Positions 37,572 through 47,538 are shown, counted from the first letter of the stretch. The stretch is DNA of 64,000 nt from Comamonadaceae bacterium (GCA_027488985.1 JAIYAR010000005.1:186001-250000), one strand, 5' to 3'. Notes: generated by a model not told the origin, from the letters alone. Translations and numbers: made by a program.

Positions 37572-38672
37572 ATGACTACCTCCACCATCGCCGCCCTGAC
37601 CACCCACGACACCACCCGTATTGACGATGTGCGCATCGGCGCGGTGCGCCCGCTCATCACCCCCGCGCTGCTGGAAGAAAAGCTGCCGGTGCCGGCCGCG
37701 GCCGAGGCGCTGGTGGAGAGCAGCCGAGCGGCCATCTCGCGCATCTTGCAGGGGCAGGACGACCGGCTGGTGGTGGTGGTGGGGCCCTGCTCCATCCACG
37801 ACCACAGCCAGGCCATGGAATACGCCCGCCTGCTCAAGGCGCAGGCCGATGCGCTGAGTGCTGACCTGCTGGTGGTGATGCGCGTGTACTTTGAGAAGCC
37901 GCGCACCACTGTGGGCTGGAAGGGCTACATCAACGACCCGCACCTGGACGGCAGCTTTGCCATCAACCAAGGGCTGGAGATGGCGCGCCGCTTGTTGCTG
38001 GATGTGCTGGACACCGGCTTGCCTGCAGCCACCGAGTTTTTGGATTTGCTCTCGCCGCAGTTCATCAGCGAGCTGGTGAGCTGGGGCGCCATTGGCGCGC
38101 GCACCACCGAGAGCCAGAGCCACCGCCAGCTGGCCAGCGGCCTGAGCTGCCCTGTGGGCTTCAAGAACGGGACGGACGGCGGCATCAAGGTAGCGACCGA
38201 CGCGATTCAGGCCGCGCAAGGCGCGCACGCTTTCATGGGCATGACCAAGATGGGCCAGGCCGCCATCTTCGAGACACGCGGCAACAACGATTGCCACGTG
38301 ATCCTGCGCGGCGGCAAGGCGCCCAACTACTCTGCCGCCGATGTGGACGCAGCTTGCGCGCTGCTCAAAGCCGCCGGCCTGCGCGAGCAAGTGATGATTG
38401 ACGTGAGCCACGCCAACAGCAGCAAGCAACACGCCCGCCAGATCGTGGTGGCCCAGGACGTGGCAGCACAGATTGCCGCAGGCGATGCGCGCATTACCGG
38501 CCTGATGATCGAGAGCCACCTCAACGAAGGCCGCCAGGACATCGTGGACGGCAAGCCGCTGCAGCACGGCGTGAGCGTGACAGATGCCTGCATCAGCTGG
38601 GCGCAAACCGTGCCGGTGCTGGAACAACTGGCGGCCGCTGTCCGCGAGCGCCGCCAAAAAGCTGCTGCTTAA
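37572..38672 (+). CDS. aroG: 3-deoxy-7-phosphoheptulonate (DAHP) synthase, class I
   Basis: A 366-residue class I (AroFGH-type) DAHP synthase, the first step of aromatic amino-acid synthesis, condensing phosphoenolpyruvate and erythrose 4-phosphate. Family motifs are VVGPCSIHDHSQAMEYARLL, EKPRTTVGWKGYINDP, FKNGTDGGIKVATDAI and the late metal-site segment MIDVSHANSSKQH. The isozyme type (Phe-, Tyr- or Trp-sensitive) cannot be told from sequence alone. Its stop codon is immediately followed by the complement of the cyanase stop: the two convergent genes have no space between them. Confidence 0.95.
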   Translation: MTTSTIAALTTHDTTRIDDVRIGAVRPLITPALLEEKLPVPAAAEALVESSRAAISRILQGQDDRLVVVVGPCSIHDHSQAMEYARLLKAQADALSADLLVVMRVYFEKPRTTVGWKGYINDPHLDGSFAINQGLEMARRLLLDVLDTGLPAATEFLDLLSPQFISELVSWGAIGARTTESQSHRQLASGLSCPVGFKNGTDGGIKVATDAIQAAQGAHAFMGMTKMGQAAIFETRGNNDCHVILRGGKAPNYSAADVDAACALLKAAGLREQVMIDVSHANSSKQHARQIVVAQDVAAQIAAGDARITGLMIESHLNEGRQDIVDGKPLQHGVSVTDACISWAQTVPVLEQLAAAVRERRQKAAA

Positions 38673-39116
38673 TCAGTACGTCTTGTAGGGCAAGAACTTG
38701 CCCGACAGCACCACGTTCACCCGGTCGCCCTTGGGGTCGGGCTGGCGCACGATGTCCATGGAGAAATCAATGGCGCTCATGATGCCGTCGCCGAACTCTT
38801 CGTGGATGAGCTCTTTGATGGTGGTGCCGTACACGCTGACGATTTCATACCAGCGGTAGATCAGCGGGTCGGTAGGCACGGCGGTGGGCAGCGAGCCTTT
38901 GTAGGGCACCACTTGCAGCCACTTTTGCTCTTCTACAGTCAGGCCGAAGATCTTGCCAACGATCTTGGCTTGCTTGTCGTCCAGCGTCATCTGGCCCAGG
39001 CAGGCGGCGGTAGTCCACTCTTTGCTCAAGCCCACTTTTTTGGCCACCGATTCCCAGGTGATGCCTTTGCTGACTTTGACGGTGATGATCTTCTCGGTAA
39101 CGTCGTTGCGGTTCAT
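38673..39116 (-). CDS. cynS: Cyanate hydratase (cyanase)
   Basis: A 147-residue cyanase, which turns cyanate plus bicarbonate into ammonia and carbon dioxide. The N-terminal helix-turn-helix-like domain (residues 1-85) is followed by the catalytic domain with YRWYEIVSVYG (Arg and Glu of the active site) and DGIMSAIDFSMD (the active-site Ser). The usual decameric enzyme's length is about 150-156. No cynR, cynT (carbonic anhydrase) or cyanate transporter is adjacent, so it is a lone gene. Confidence 0.94.
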   Translation of the reverse strand: MNRNDVTEKIITVKVSKGITWESVAKKVGLSKEWTTAACLGQMTLDDKQAKIVGKIFGLTVEEQKWLQVVPYKGSLPTAVPTDPLIYRWYEIVSVYGTTIKELIHEEFGDGIMSAIDFSMDIVRQPDPKGDRVNVVLSGKFLPYKTY

Positions 39117-39188
39117 GAAGTGCTCCTGCAGGTGTTGATTGGCAGGAGCAGCCGAGCAAGCATCGTGCCCGGGGGCTGCAACGGCGGG

Positions 39189-39986
39189 TCAACCGTTGCT
39201 AAGAACGCTGTACTCCGACTCGTCAGGCTCGTCGCGCGGCCGCATGCGCGGGGTGAGCAGGCGCTCAATGTCGCGGTCAGCCAGCGAGGCCCGTAGCTGG
39301 GCGATGGACTGGGTGTGCATTTGCGAGATGCGCGCCTCTGAGAGGCCGAGGTGTTTGGCAATTTCGTGCATGCGCATTTCGTGCTCGTAATACAGCGTGA
39401 GCAAGATCTGGCTTTTGCGCGGCAATAGCTGGATGGATTCGGCCAACGCTTGGCGCAGGGCGGCGCGCTCCAAGAGGGCCAGGGGGTCGGCGTTGTCTTC
39501 CAGGCAGCGCTTGAGGTACTGGTCTACGCTGTCGCCGGTCAGGTCTTGCAGCGAGATCAGCACGTAGCCTTGGGCGTCCTGCAGCAGGCGCTGGTAATTG
39601 GCCAAAGGCATGTCAAGCTGCTTGGCCAGCTCGCCCTCGGTCGGCGGGCGGCCCAGCCGGTGGCTGAGCAGCTGCAGCGCTTCTTCCACCCGCCGCATGT
39701 CTTTACGCACCTGGCGGCTCACCGGATCGGCAGCGCGCAGGCCGTCGATCATGGCGCCCTGAGCCCGCAGGGCGATGTAGTTTTCAAAATGCGTGCCCGA
39801 GGACTCTTTGGTCCAGCGCAGCAGCGCCTCCATCAGCCCCAACATGCCGTCTTGCACGAGATCCGCCCTGTCCACGTTAGGCGGCAGGCGTCGCCCCACG
39901 TGGTTCGCCACGGAGCGCACCACCGGCTGGTGGTCTTCCACCAGCTTGCGGGTCTCATCGTTCAACGAATCCGGGATGCCTGTCAT
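39189..39986 (-). CDS. fliA: FliA-type (sigma-28) RNA polymerase sigma factor
   Basis: A 265-residue sigma-70 family protein with regions 2 (VDRADLVQDGMLGLMEALLR), 3 (LSHRLGRPPTEGELAKQLDM) and 4 (LPRKSQILLTLYYEHEMRMH, with the helix-turn-helix HLGLSEARISQMHTQSIAQL), but no region 1.1, the FliA/WhiG group. FliA drives late flagellar and chemotaxis genes and is held by FlgM. No flagellar gene or flgM lies within the window, so this is an isolated copy; the gene symbol is tentative. Confidence 0.85.
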   Translation of the reverse strand: MTGIPDSLNDETRKLVEDHQPVVRSVANHVGRRLPPNVDRADLVQDGMLGLMEALLRWTKESSGTHFENYIALRAQGAMIDGLRAADPVSRQVRKDMRRVEEALQLLSHRLGRPPTEGELAKQLDMPLANYQRLLQDAQGYVLISLQDLTGDSVDQYLKRCLEDNADPLALLERAALRQALAESIQLLPRKSQILLTLYYEHEMRMHEIAKHLGLSEARISQMHTQSIAQLRASLADRDIERLLTPRMRPRDEPDESEYSVLSNG

Positions 39987-40079
39987 GGATGGTTACAAAC
40001 GTAAAACTTTCACTCTAACGGGGGATGGGCCAAAAAGATATTGACGGATAGCATCCCCCGTTCATTTTGTTCTTTGTTT

Positions 40080-40802
40080 ATGAAACACATTTTTCTTACC
40101 GTTTTTTTTGTTTTCTGTTCTGTACAGGCTTCCGCTGTTGAGTTTTTCAAGGACGGCAAGCCCGCTCCATTTGAGAAAGGCGCCTTGATCGAGCGCTGGA
40201 GTACCGCAGGTGGCTACAGCGTATATACGGGTGGTGACCAATGGCGCGTCCTGAATGTCACGAACCAAATGGCCGGGGCAATCAACAATGCCGATGAAAT
40301 CAACCGCGGTACCGTGGTTCTGGTGAATGTGGATTCGAATAATCAGGAGCAGGCGGTACAGGTACTCACCACCAATTTGTCCTCTGCCAGCATAGACCAG
40401 TACGTCACGGGTAACCCCTGTAGCGGAACCTATATCGTCGCCGTCAACAAGGCCCGTGGCCGGGATGACAACTGCATGACGATCAATGTACGCAGCGTGC
40501 AAGGCCGTCCACGTGATCTGACGGTTTTCGAAATCCGCATCATCAATTTCCAGAGTGGAGGTCGCGCTTACGTGATGTTCTTCCACATCCTAGCCAATGC
40601 GCTGAACTTTGCCGACACCTCACCTGCCGATTGGACACCCGCAGGCTTGGAGGCCTCTGCAGAACGCAAGGCATTGATAACCCGCATGCATACATGGGCC
40701 GAGAGTCTGCAGGATGCAGCCAACAAGGCGATCGCCTATTCCAAGCCACAAGATGTGTTTGACGACATCCCGTCTTACAAGTCGCTGGCTGCCAAGCCCT
40801 AA
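40080..40802 (+). CDS. Hypothetical secreted protein
   Basis: A 240-residue exported protein with a clear signal peptide (MKHIFLTVFFVFCSVQASA, cleavage after ASA). ATG 40080 was chosen because the signal peptide starts there. The mature part shows no known domain to me; it includes two Cys in GNPCSGTYI and DDNCMTI that could form a disulfide, and an HIL-type hydrophobic segment (YVMFFHILANALNF) near the C-terminus. It is divergent from fliA (93 bp) and overlaps the end of the convergent M48 gene by 4 bp. Confidence 0.75.
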   Translation: MKHIFLTVFFVFCSVQASAVEFFKDGKPAPFEKGALIERWSTAGGYSVYTGGDQWRVLNVTNQMAGAINNADEINRGTVVLVNVDSNNQEQAVQVLTTNLSSASIDQYVTGNPCSGTYIVAVNKARGRDDNCMTINVRSVQGRPRDLTVFEIRIINFQSGGRAYVMFFHILANALNFADTSPADWTPAGLEASAERKALITRMHTWAESLQDAANKAIAYSKPQDVFDDIPSYKSLAAKP

Positions 40803-41932
40803 GGCCTGACACCCTTCAACGACCCCTGAACCGTTGCCCAATCCAAAGGCAGCGGGGCCCAAGGCCCTGCATGGGCTTTGGCTGCTTCGCGCAGGCGCAC
40901 TGCACGGCCCTCAGATGCAGGATGGGTGGACAGCAGCTCTGGCACAGCAGCACCGGGGCTCTGCTTGGCTAGCGTGTCCATGAAGTCGGCCATGCCAGTC
41001 GGGTTAATGCGGGCAGCGATCAGGCGACGCAAGCCCTCGGCATCAGCGGCTTCCTCGGCCTCGCGGGAAAACTTCATTTCCAGCAAGCCGGTCATCGCCT
41101 GACCCAGCGCGGCACCGCTCCAATCCCCCAGCAGCACCGCCGCACCGGCTCGCACGCCCAGCGCTTTGACCATGCCTTGCAGGCCATGGCGCAGTTCGGC
41201 ATGCGCCACTTCATGGGCAATGACGCCCGCCGCTTCTTCCGGCGTTTTGGCAGCCTGCAGCAATCCGCTGTAGACCACCACCACACCACCGGGTGCTGCA
41301 AATGCGTTGAGCTCTGCGTTGTCCACCACAAGCCAGCGGTAGGTGTAGGACGAACCAGTAGTCAGGCGCTGACCGATCTGGCGCACAGCATCTACTGCGG
41401 GGCCGGACTCAATGACGCGCATTTGCGCACGGGTCTGGGCCAGTACCAGGTCGCCGAGCTTGGCTTCCTGCTCGTGTGGGATTTGTTTAACCAACCAACC
41501 CACCGCGTCGTCCACCCGCGTGAGCAACAAGACCAATGCCAACAAGGGCAGCAGCGCCACCACACCCAAGACACCCCACCACAGCCGGAAGCGGCGCTCC
41601 ACCTTGGCGCTGGCTTTGCCGGCGGCGTGGTGCTGCGGGGCGAGGTGGGCGGGCAAACCGGCGGCAAAGGCCGTGCGCGAGGCACCGGCATCCACATAGA
41701 AGCGGCATTCACCCTCAGTACCCGCCCAGACCAGCGCGAGCTGGGCGGCATTGAAGCCGCCGGACTGCACGCGCGCATCCGGGGCGGCTTCCCACGCTTG
41801 GTCTGCAGCTTGTACTTTCAAGCGGCCGTGCTGCCAAAAACCGGTAGCGGGCACGCCCACGCCGTCCAGGCCCGGGGCAAAGAAACGCCCGGTAACGGTG
41901 TGCGGGCTGCTTCCGCTCGGGGTCACGGACAT
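40799..41932 (-). CDS. Membrane-anchored M48 family metalloprotease
   Basis: A 377-residue protein with one transmembrane helix (about residues 118-140, WWGVLGVVALLPLLALVLLL) after an N-terminal soluble part, then an M48 zinc protease domain: HEVAH (HExxH) in GVIAHEVAHAELRHGLQGM and the third ligand in EEAADAEGLRRL. It is of the Oma1/YcaL/BepA-like group with no tail of TPR repeats. It starts 4 bp after the TIGR00266 stop on the same strand, and the pair is probably co-transcribed. An upstream start at 41959 would overlap the preceding gene and is less likely. Confidence 0.86.
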   Translation of the reverse strand: MSVTPSGSSPHTVTGRFFAPGLDGVGVPATGFWQHGRLKVQAADQAWEAAPDARVQSGGFNAAQLALVWAGTEGECRFYVDAGASRTAFAAGLPAHLAPQHHAAGKASAKVERRFRLWWGVLGVVALLPLLALVLLLTRVDDAVGWLVKQIPHEQEAKLGDLVLAQTRAQMRVIESGPAVDAVRQIGQRLTTGSSYTYRWLVVDNAELNAFAAPGGVVVVYSGLLQAAKTPEEAAGVIAHEVAHAELRHGLQGMVKALGVRAGAAVLLGDWSGAALGQAMTGLLEMKFSREAEEAADAEGLRRLIAARINPTGMADFMDTLAKQSPGAAVPELLSTHPASEGRAVRLREAAKAHAGPWAPLPLDWATVQGSLKGVRP

Positions 41933-41936
41933 GGGC

Positions 41937-42743
41937 TCAGTCGTCGTTGCTGCCGCCACCGATCAGGCCGCCGAGCACGCCCGCGCCCAACAGCGAACCC
42001 TGGTCCGCAGACCGGCCACCTGCAGCAGGCGCGGAGAGGATGATGCGGTTTGCCAAGCGTGACAGCGGCAGGCTTTGCAACCACACCTTGCCCGGGCCGC
42101 GCAGGGTGGCAAAGAACAAACCTTCACCGCCGAAGATGGCGGACTTCACTTTGCCGACAAACTGGATGTCAAAGTCCACGGTGGGCTGAAAAGCCACCAC
42201 ACAGCCGGTATCCACCCGCAGGGTCTCGCCGGGTGCCAAGGTGCGCTCCATCAGCGTGCCGCCGGCGTGCACAAAAGCCATGCCGTCGCCATCGAGCTTT
42301 TGCATGATGAAGCCTTCGCCGCCGAACAGGCCCACGCCCAGCTTTTTCTGGAAGGCAATGCCCAGCGCCACGCCCTTGGCGGCACACAAAAAGGAATCTT
42401 TCTGGCAAATAATGGTGCCGCCGAGCTGGCTAAGGTCCATGGGCACGATCTTGCCGGGGTAGGGTGCTGCAAAGGCCACGCGTTGCTTGCCGGAGCCGCT
42501 GTTCTCGAAAACCGTGGTGAACATGCCTTCGCCGGTCAGCAGGCGCTTGCCCGCGCCCATGAGCTTGCCGAAGAAGCCGCCTTGCTGGGAACCATCACCA
42601 AAGATGGTGTCCATGGTGATGCCTTCTTGCATGTACATCATCACGCCGGCTTCGCCGATGGCGGCCTCGCCGGGGTCGAGTTCCACCTCGACGTATTGCA
42701 TTTCAGAACCGAAGATCTGGTAGTCGACTACATCCATTGCCAT
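41937..42743 (-). CDS. TIGR00266 family protein
   Basis: A 268-residue protein of the TIGR00266 (AIM24-like) family, beta-rich repeats of unknown molecular function. Recognisable parts are [20 protein letters not shown] near the start, several GGxG turns ([34 protein letters not shown]) and a Gly/Ser-rich C-terminus ending GGSNDD. ATG 42743 has AGGAG just upstream. With the M48 protease it forms a two-gene unit; a surface or membrane-linked role is only a guess. Confidence 0.85.
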   Translation of the reverse strand: MAMDVVDYQIFGSEMQYVEVELDPGEAAIGEAGVMMYMQEGITMDTIFGDGSQQGGFFGKLMGAGKRLLTGEGMFTTVFENSGSGKQRVAFAAPYPGKIVPMDLSQLGGTIICQKDSFLCAAKGVALGIAFQKKLGVGLFGGEGFIMQKLDGDGMAFVHAGGTLMERTLAPGETLRVDTGCVVAFQPTVDFDIQFVGKVKSAIFGGEGLFFATLRGPGKVWLQSLPLSRLANRIILSAPAAGGRSADQGSLLGAGVLGGLIGGGSNDD

Positions 42744-42818
42744 ATGTGCTCTCCTGTGTGCAAGGCCCGCATGCCGGGCCGGACTGCGAACCTTATCAGG
42801 ACTGCGTGGCACAGGCAT

Positions 42819-42845
42819 AAAAAAGCCCCCACCAGGAAGGGACTA
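42819..42845 (-). terminator. Rho-independent terminator after the pentose operon
   Basis: On the minus strand: AGTCCC stem arm (complement of 42839-42844), loop, then GGGGGCT (complement of 42824-42830) and a run of six T. It is 24 bp beyond the stop of the second ChvE-like gene, the last of the long minus-strand operon. Confidence 0.65.
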
Positions 42846-42868
42846 AACACACACGGGGCAGAGCCAAG

Positions 42869-43933
42869 TTATCTGAACTGGTCGGCTTTGTAGTAGCCGG
42901 AGTTCACCAGCGTGGCGCGCCAGTTGTTGATATCGACCACCGCCGGCTTGAGCAAAAAGGCAGGCACGACTTTCTGACCGTTGTTATAGGTCTTCTCGTC
43001 GTTGATGGCAGGCTTTTTTCCGGAGAGGATGGCGTCGACCATGGTGGTGACCACCTGGGCCAACTCGCGGTTGTCCTTGAACACCGTGGAGGTTTGTTCG
43101 CCCCGGATGATGGAGCGCACCGTTGGCATTTCGGCGTCCTGGCCGGTGACCACCGGCAAGGGCTGACCGCCCTGGCCGTAGTTGGCTTTTTTCATGGCGG
43201 TAATCAGCTCCATGCTGATGCCGTCATAGGGTGAGAGCAAGGCGTCCAAACGCTGCTTGGAGTAATGCCTGTCCAGTATTTGCACGAGGCGGGCGCGGGC
43301 TACCGAGCCGCTCCAGCGCAGGGTGGACACCTTGTCCATACCCATCTGGCCGGAACCAACGATCAGTTTGCCTTTGTCGATGTAGGGCTTGAGCACCGAC
43401 ATGGAACCGTCGTAGAAAAAGAAGGCGTTGTTGTCGTCCGGGGAACCGGCAAAGAGCTCGATGGTGAACGGGCCTTTGCCCTTGTCCAGACCCAGCCGCT
43501 CGACGATGTCGGTGCCCTGCAGCACGCCGACCTGGAAGTTGTCAAAGGTAGCGTAGTAGTCCACATGTGGCGTGTCGCGGATCAGGCGGTCATAGGCAAT
43601 CACCTTGATGTTGCGCTCGGCTGCCTTCTTGAGCGCCGGTGCCAGCTTGGTGCCGTCAATGGCGCCTATGACCAGCACTTTCATGTCAGCAGCCTTGAGC
43701 ATTTCCTCCGTCTGGGCCACTTGCGTCGCCACATCGTCGTTGGCGTACTTGAGGTCGGGGCGGTAGCCCAGTTTGTCCATGGCGCGCACCATGGCCAAGC
43801 CATCCACCACCCAGCGTTGGGAAGTGACGGTGGGCATCAGGATGCCCACACCGCCCTTGATGTTCTGTGCATAGGCCCACGGCATGGACACCAACAACAA
43901 ACTGCTCAGAAAGATCCGTCGAAGGGTGCGCAT
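42869..43933 (-). CDS. Second ChvE-type sugar-binding protein (paralogue)
   Basis: A 354-residue periplasmic binding protein with a signal peptide ([18 protein letters not shown], cleavage after AYA at about 22). It is clearly a paralogue of the ChvE-like protein encoded at 50354-51430: shared blocks include [34 protein letters not shown] and GQDAEMPTV. It lies 17 bp after the aldehyde dehydrogenase gene at the end of the operon and may bind a related sugar for the same permease or act in chemotaxis or sensing. Ligand not known. Confidence 0.88.
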   Translation of the reverse strand: MRTLRRIFLSSLLLVSMPWAYAQNIKGGVGILMPTVTSQRWVVDGLAMVRAMDKLGYRPDLKYANDDVATQVAQTEEMLKAADMKVLVIGAIDGTKLAPALKKAAERNIKVIAYDRLIRDTPHVDYYATFDNFQVGVLQGTDIVERLGLDKGKGPFTIELFAGSPDDNNAFFFYDGSMSVLKPYIDKGKLIVGSGQMGMDKVSTLRWSGSVARARLVQILDRHYSKQRLDALLSPYDGISMELITAMKKANYGQGGQPLPVVTGQDAEMPTVRSIIRGEQTSTVFKDNRELAQVVTTMVDAILSGKKPAINDEKTYNNGQKVVPAFLLKPAVVDINNWRATLVNSGYYKADQFR

Positions 43934-43950
43934 GTGGGGGGCCTTGCTAC

Positions 43951-45390
43951 TTATGCCAGTGTGTAAGCCGTTTTCACTGTGGTGAAGAACTCGGCAGCGT
44001 ACTTGCCCTGCTCACGCGAGCCGTAGCTGCTGCCCTTGCGTCCGCCGAAGGGCACGTGATAGTCCACCCCGGCCGTGGGCAGGTTCACCATCACCATGCC
44101 AGCCTGGCTGTGGCGCTTGAAATGGGTGGCGTACTTGAGGCTGGTAGTGGCAATGCCGGCAGAGAGGCCGAAAGGCGTGTCGTTGGCAACCGCCAAGGCT
44201 TCGTCGTAGTCCTTCACACGGATCACGCTGGCCACCGGGCCGAAAATTTCTTCGCGGTTGATGCGCATGGACGGGGTGCTGTCCACCAGCAAGGCGGGGG
44301 CCATGTAGAAGCCCTCGGTATCGCGCGTCAAGCGTTCACCACCGGTGAGCAGCGTGGCGCCTTCGGCCTTGCCGATTTCTACATACGACAAGTCCAGCTC
44401 CAGTTGGGCTTGCGACACCACCGGGCCGATGTCGGTGCCAGCGGCCAGCGCATCACCTACTTTGATGGCGGCCATGCGCTTTTGCATGGCTTCGATGAAG
44501 GCGGGATAAATCTTGTCAGTCACGATCAGGCGGCTGGACGCGGTGCAGCGCTGGCCGGTGGAGTAGAAGGCGCTCTGGACGCTGAGTTCCACCGCCACGT
44601 TGAGGTCGGCATCGTCAAGCACCACTTGGGGGTTCTTGCCACCCATTTCCAGTTGGACTTTCTTCATGTGGCCGGCACAGGCGGCGGCAATGCGCTGGCC
44701 CACACCCACGGAGCCGGTGAAGCTCACAGCGGTGATGCCGGGGTGATTGACCAAGGCGTCACCAATGACGCGGCCCGAACCCATGACGAGGTTGAACACA
44801 CCTGCAGGAATGCCGCTCCGGTGAATGATGTCGGCCAGCGCCCAGGCGCAGCCGGGCACCAGATCTGCCGGTTTAAGAACCACGCAGTTGCCATAGGCCA
44901 GTGCGGGTGCAATCTTCCAGGCGGGGATGGCGATGGGGAAGTTCCAAGGCGTGATCAGGCCGATCACGCCCAAAGGCTCGCGGGTGACTTCCACGCCGAT
45001 GCCGGGGCGCACGGAGGGCAGAGTTTCACCGGCCAGGCGCAGGCATTCACCGGCAAAGAACTTGAAAATGTTGCCGGCACGGGCAGCTTCGCCAATGCCT
45101 TCTGCGCGGGTTTTGCCTTCTTCGCGGGAGAGCAGGGTACCCAGCTCTTCCTTGCGAGCCAGGATTTCATTACCGATTTTGTCGAGCGCGTCGGCGCGGG
45201 CCTGAATGCCACCGGTGGACCAAGCGGGAAAGGCTTTTTGAGCAGCGGCTATCGCAGCGTTGAGTTGGCTCACATCGGCTTGGGCGTATTCGCCGATCAC
45301 GTCTGCGAGGTTGGAGGGGTTGAGGTTTGGCGCGTAGCCGGTGCCGGCGAGCCATTCGCCGTTGATCAGGTTGTTGTGTTGGGTGGTCAT
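43951..45390 (-). CDS. Aldehyde dehydrogenase, probable 2-ketoglutarate semialdehyde dehydrogenase
   Basis: A 479-residue ALDH-superfamily enzyme with the catalytic Cys in [12 protein letters not shown] (about residue 283) and the general-base Glu in [12 protein letters not shown] (about 249). The context, between a Gfo/Idh enzyme and a sugar-binding gene in an oxidative pentose operon, matches AraE/2,5-dioxovalerate dehydrogenase, which makes 2-ketoglutarate in the last step of the pathway. Substrate assignment is from context. Confidence 0.88.
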   Translation of the reverse strand: MTTQHNNLINGEWLAGTGYAPNLNPSNLADVIGEYAQADVSQLNAAIAAAQKAFPAWSTGGIQARADALDKIGNEILARKEELGTLLSREEGKTRAEGIGEAARAGNIFKFFAGECLRLAGETLPSVRPGIGVEVTREPLGVIGLITPWNFPIAIPAWKIAPALAYGNCVVLKPADLVPGCAWALADIIHRSGIPAGVFNLVMGSGRVIGDALVNHPGITAVSFTGSVGVGQRIAAACAGHMKKVQLEMGGKNPQVVLDDADLNVAVELSVQSAFYSTGQRCTASSRLIVTDKIYPAFIEAMQKRMAAIKVGDALAAGTDIGPVVSQAQLELDLSYVEIGKAEGATLLTGGERLTRDTEGFYMAPALLVDSTPSMRINREEIFGPVASVIRVKDYDEALAVANDTPFGLSAGIATTSLKYATHFKRHSQAGMVMVNLPTAGVDYHVPFGGRKGSSYGSREQGKYAAEFFTTVKTAYTLA

Positions 45391-45406
45391 GGTGTGATCA
45401 GGTTAG

Positions 45407-46567
45407 TTAAACGATGGTCCATGCGCCGTTATGGCGACTGGACTCGATGGCAGCGGCCACAAAGCGGATACCTTGCAAGCCGTCGGTCGCATTCGGGAAG
45501 AATTGGTTCAGCGGGTCAGGTGTATTGCCGCTGCGCTGTGCGGCAATGGTGTCTGCCGCATTGGTGTACAGATTGGCAAACGCCTCGTGAAAGCCTTCCG
45601 GGTGGCCGGCCACGATGCGCGAGGCCCGGGCCGCCAGGGGCAGGGTACCTTGGCCATTGGGGGTGCGTACTTGGGCGGGTGCGTCCAGCGGTTTGAATTG
45701 CAGTACTTGTGGATGCTCTTGGTGCCACTCCACACTGCCCAGTGAGCCGCTCACGCGGATGCGCAAGCCGTTTTCCACACCCGCTGCGGCCTGTGTCACC
45801 CAGAAGCTACCGCGTGCGCCATTGCTCATGCGCAGCATGGCACCGGCATAGTCGTGCGTGACGCGGTCGGGCACGATGCTGCCTACATCCGCGGCGACCT
45901 CGGAGACTTCGAGGCCTGTAATGAAGCGCAGCAGGTTGTGGGCATGGGTGCCGATATCACCCATCACAAGAGAAGGGCCACCACGGGCCGGGTCTTCTTT
46001 CCATGCGCGACGACCGGGGCCTGCCTTGGCACGACCGCCTTGCACGTATTCCACCTGCACCAGACGGACATCGCCCAGCAAACCCTCCATCACCATGGCC
46101 TTGGCTTGGCGCACCATGGGATAGCCAGTGTAGTTGTGGGTCAGGCAAAACACGCGGCCACTACTCAGTACTTTGGCATGCAGCGCCTCGGCTTCTTGCA
46201 GCGTGTTGGTCATGGGTTTGTCGCAAATGACGTCCATGCCATGTTCCAACGCCTGCATGGAAAAGCGGAAGTGACTGTCATTGGGCGTCATGATGGCCAC
46301 GACCTCGGCGCCATCGACCCGCTGGGCTTCGGCTTCGATTAACGCGCTGCCATCGGCATAGCAACGGTCTGCCGGAACGCCGATGCTTTGGCCACCGGCT
46401 TTGGATCGCTCGGGGTCTGATGACAGCGCTGTAGCCACCAGCTCATACCTGTCATCCAGCCGCGCAGCTTGGCGATGCATCGCGCCTATGAAGGAACCGG
46501 GGCCACCACCGATCACGGCTAGTCGCAGACGGCGACCCAGGAGTTGGAAGACGGTGTTTTCTGACAT
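45407..46567 (-). CDS. Gfo/Idh/MocA family oxidoreductase
   Basis: A 386-residue NAD(P)-dependent oxidoreductase. The N-terminal Rossmann fold begins LRLAVIGGGPGSFIGAMHRQ; the family's EKP-like motif appears as DVICDKPMTN (Asp-Lys-Pro); and the C-terminal domain has the DIGTHAHNLLRFITG segment. Members act on sugars, inositols and glucose-fructose. In this operon it could oxidise pentose or hexose to the lactone as an alternative to the SDR at 52564-53340, or serve a different sugar. Which is uncertain. Confidence 0.85.
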   Translation of the reverse strand: MSENTVFQLLGRRLRLAVIGGGPGSFIGAMHRQAARLDDRYELVATALSSDPERSKAGGQSIGVPADRCYADGSALIEAEAQRVDGAEVVAIMTPNDSHFRFSMQALEHGMDVICDKPMTNTLQEAEALHAKVLSSGRVFCLTHNYTGYPMVRQAKAMVMEGLLGDVRLVQVEYVQGGRAKAGPGRRAWKEDPARGGPSLVMGDIGTHAHNLLRFITGLEVSEVAADVGSIVPDRVTHDYAGAMLRMSNGARGSFWVTQAAAGVENGLRIRVSGSLGSVEWHQEHPQVLQFKPLDAPAQVRTPNGQGTLPLAARASRIVAGHPEGFHEAFANLYTNAADTIAAQRSGNTPDPLNQFFPNATDGLQGIRFVAAAIESSRHNGAWTIV

Positions 46568-46599
46568 GGTGGCGAATCCTTATCGGGTGATGAACGGTT

Positions 46600-47529
46600 T
46601 TACCGGCCCCAACGCAACACCATGGGGTCCAAACGCTTGGCAGTATCGATCAGACCGGCGCGTGTGTCGGGATGCATGGCGGGGAAGGGGTGACGACCGG
46701 CTTCGCAAGTGATGACGCCACCTTCCTTCATCAGGGCTTTGGCAGTCAGTATGCCGCCCTGGCGGTTTTCGAAGTTGATGAGGGGCAGCCACTGCTGGTA
46801 GTGGGCAGCCGCCTCGTCACGACGGCCGGCTCCATAGGCATCCACAATCTTGCGGATACCGTCGGGGTAGGCACCGCCGGTCATGGCGCCGGTGGCGCCG
46901 GCGTCCAGATCGGGCATGAGGGTGATGGCTTCTTCGCCATCCCACGGGCCTTCAATCGCCGCACCGCCTACGCGAATGAGTTCGCGCAGCTTGGAGGCCG
47001 CGCCCGCGGTTTCGATCTTGAAATACGACACCTGCTTGATCTCCTGCGCCATTCGGGCCAGGAAAGGCACCGACAGCGGCGTGCCGCTGACCGGCGCGTC
47101 CTGGATCATGATGGGAATATCAATCGCATCTGACAGGCGGGCGAAGTATTCGTAAATTTGACCCTCAGGCACGCGAATAGTGGCCCCATGGTAAGGCGGC
47201 ATGACCATAACCATGGAGGCACCCAGCTGCTGGGCCTGCACGCTACGGGCAATGGTGACCTGAGTGCTGAAGTGGGTGGTGGTCACGATGACCGGCACCC
47301 GGCCATTCACATGCGCAAGGATGGTTTTGGTGAGCACTTCGCGCTCGGCATCCGCCAGCACAAACTGCTCGGAGAAGTTGGCCAGGATGCACAGACCGGT
47401 GGAGCCGGCGTCGATCATGAAGTCGACGCAGCGTTTCTGGCTTTCGAGGTCCAGCTCGCCGGCGTCATTGAAGGTCGTAGGGACGACAGGGAACACACCC
47501 TTGTAGCGGGCGTTAGATGCAGAAACCAT
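46600..47529 (-). CDS. araD: DHDPS-family dehydratase, probable L-2-keto-3-deoxyarabonate dehydratase
   Basis: A 309-residue (beta/alpha)8 enzyme of the dihydrodipicolinate synthase/N-acetylneuraminate lyase family. The Schiff-base Lys is in VSYFKIETAG, and the family Tyr is in GQIYEYFARL or nearby. In the L-arabinose oxidative pathway the DHDPS-family protein dehydrates L-2-keto-3-deoxyarabonate to 2-ketoglutarate semialdehyde; the neighbouring ALDH and the IlvD-type dehydratase support this. The symbol follows Azospirillum usage and is not the E. coli epimerase. Confidence 0.82.
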   Translation of the reverse strand: MVSASNARYKGVFPVVPTTFNDAGELDLESQKRCVDFMIDAGSTGLCILANFSEQFVLADAEREVLTKTILAHVNGRVPVIVTTTHFSTQVTIARSVQAQQLGASMVMVMPPYHGATIRVPEGQIYEYFARLSDAIDIPIMIQDAPVSGTPLSVPFLARMAQEIKQVSYFKIETAGAASKLRELIRVGGAAIEGPWDGEEAITLMPDLDAGATGAMTGGAYPDGIRKIVDAYGAGRRDEAAAHYQQWLPLINFENRQGGILTAKALMKEGGVITCEAGRHPFPAMHPDTRAGLIDTAKRLDPMVLRWGR

Positions 47530-47538
47530 GGTGAATCC

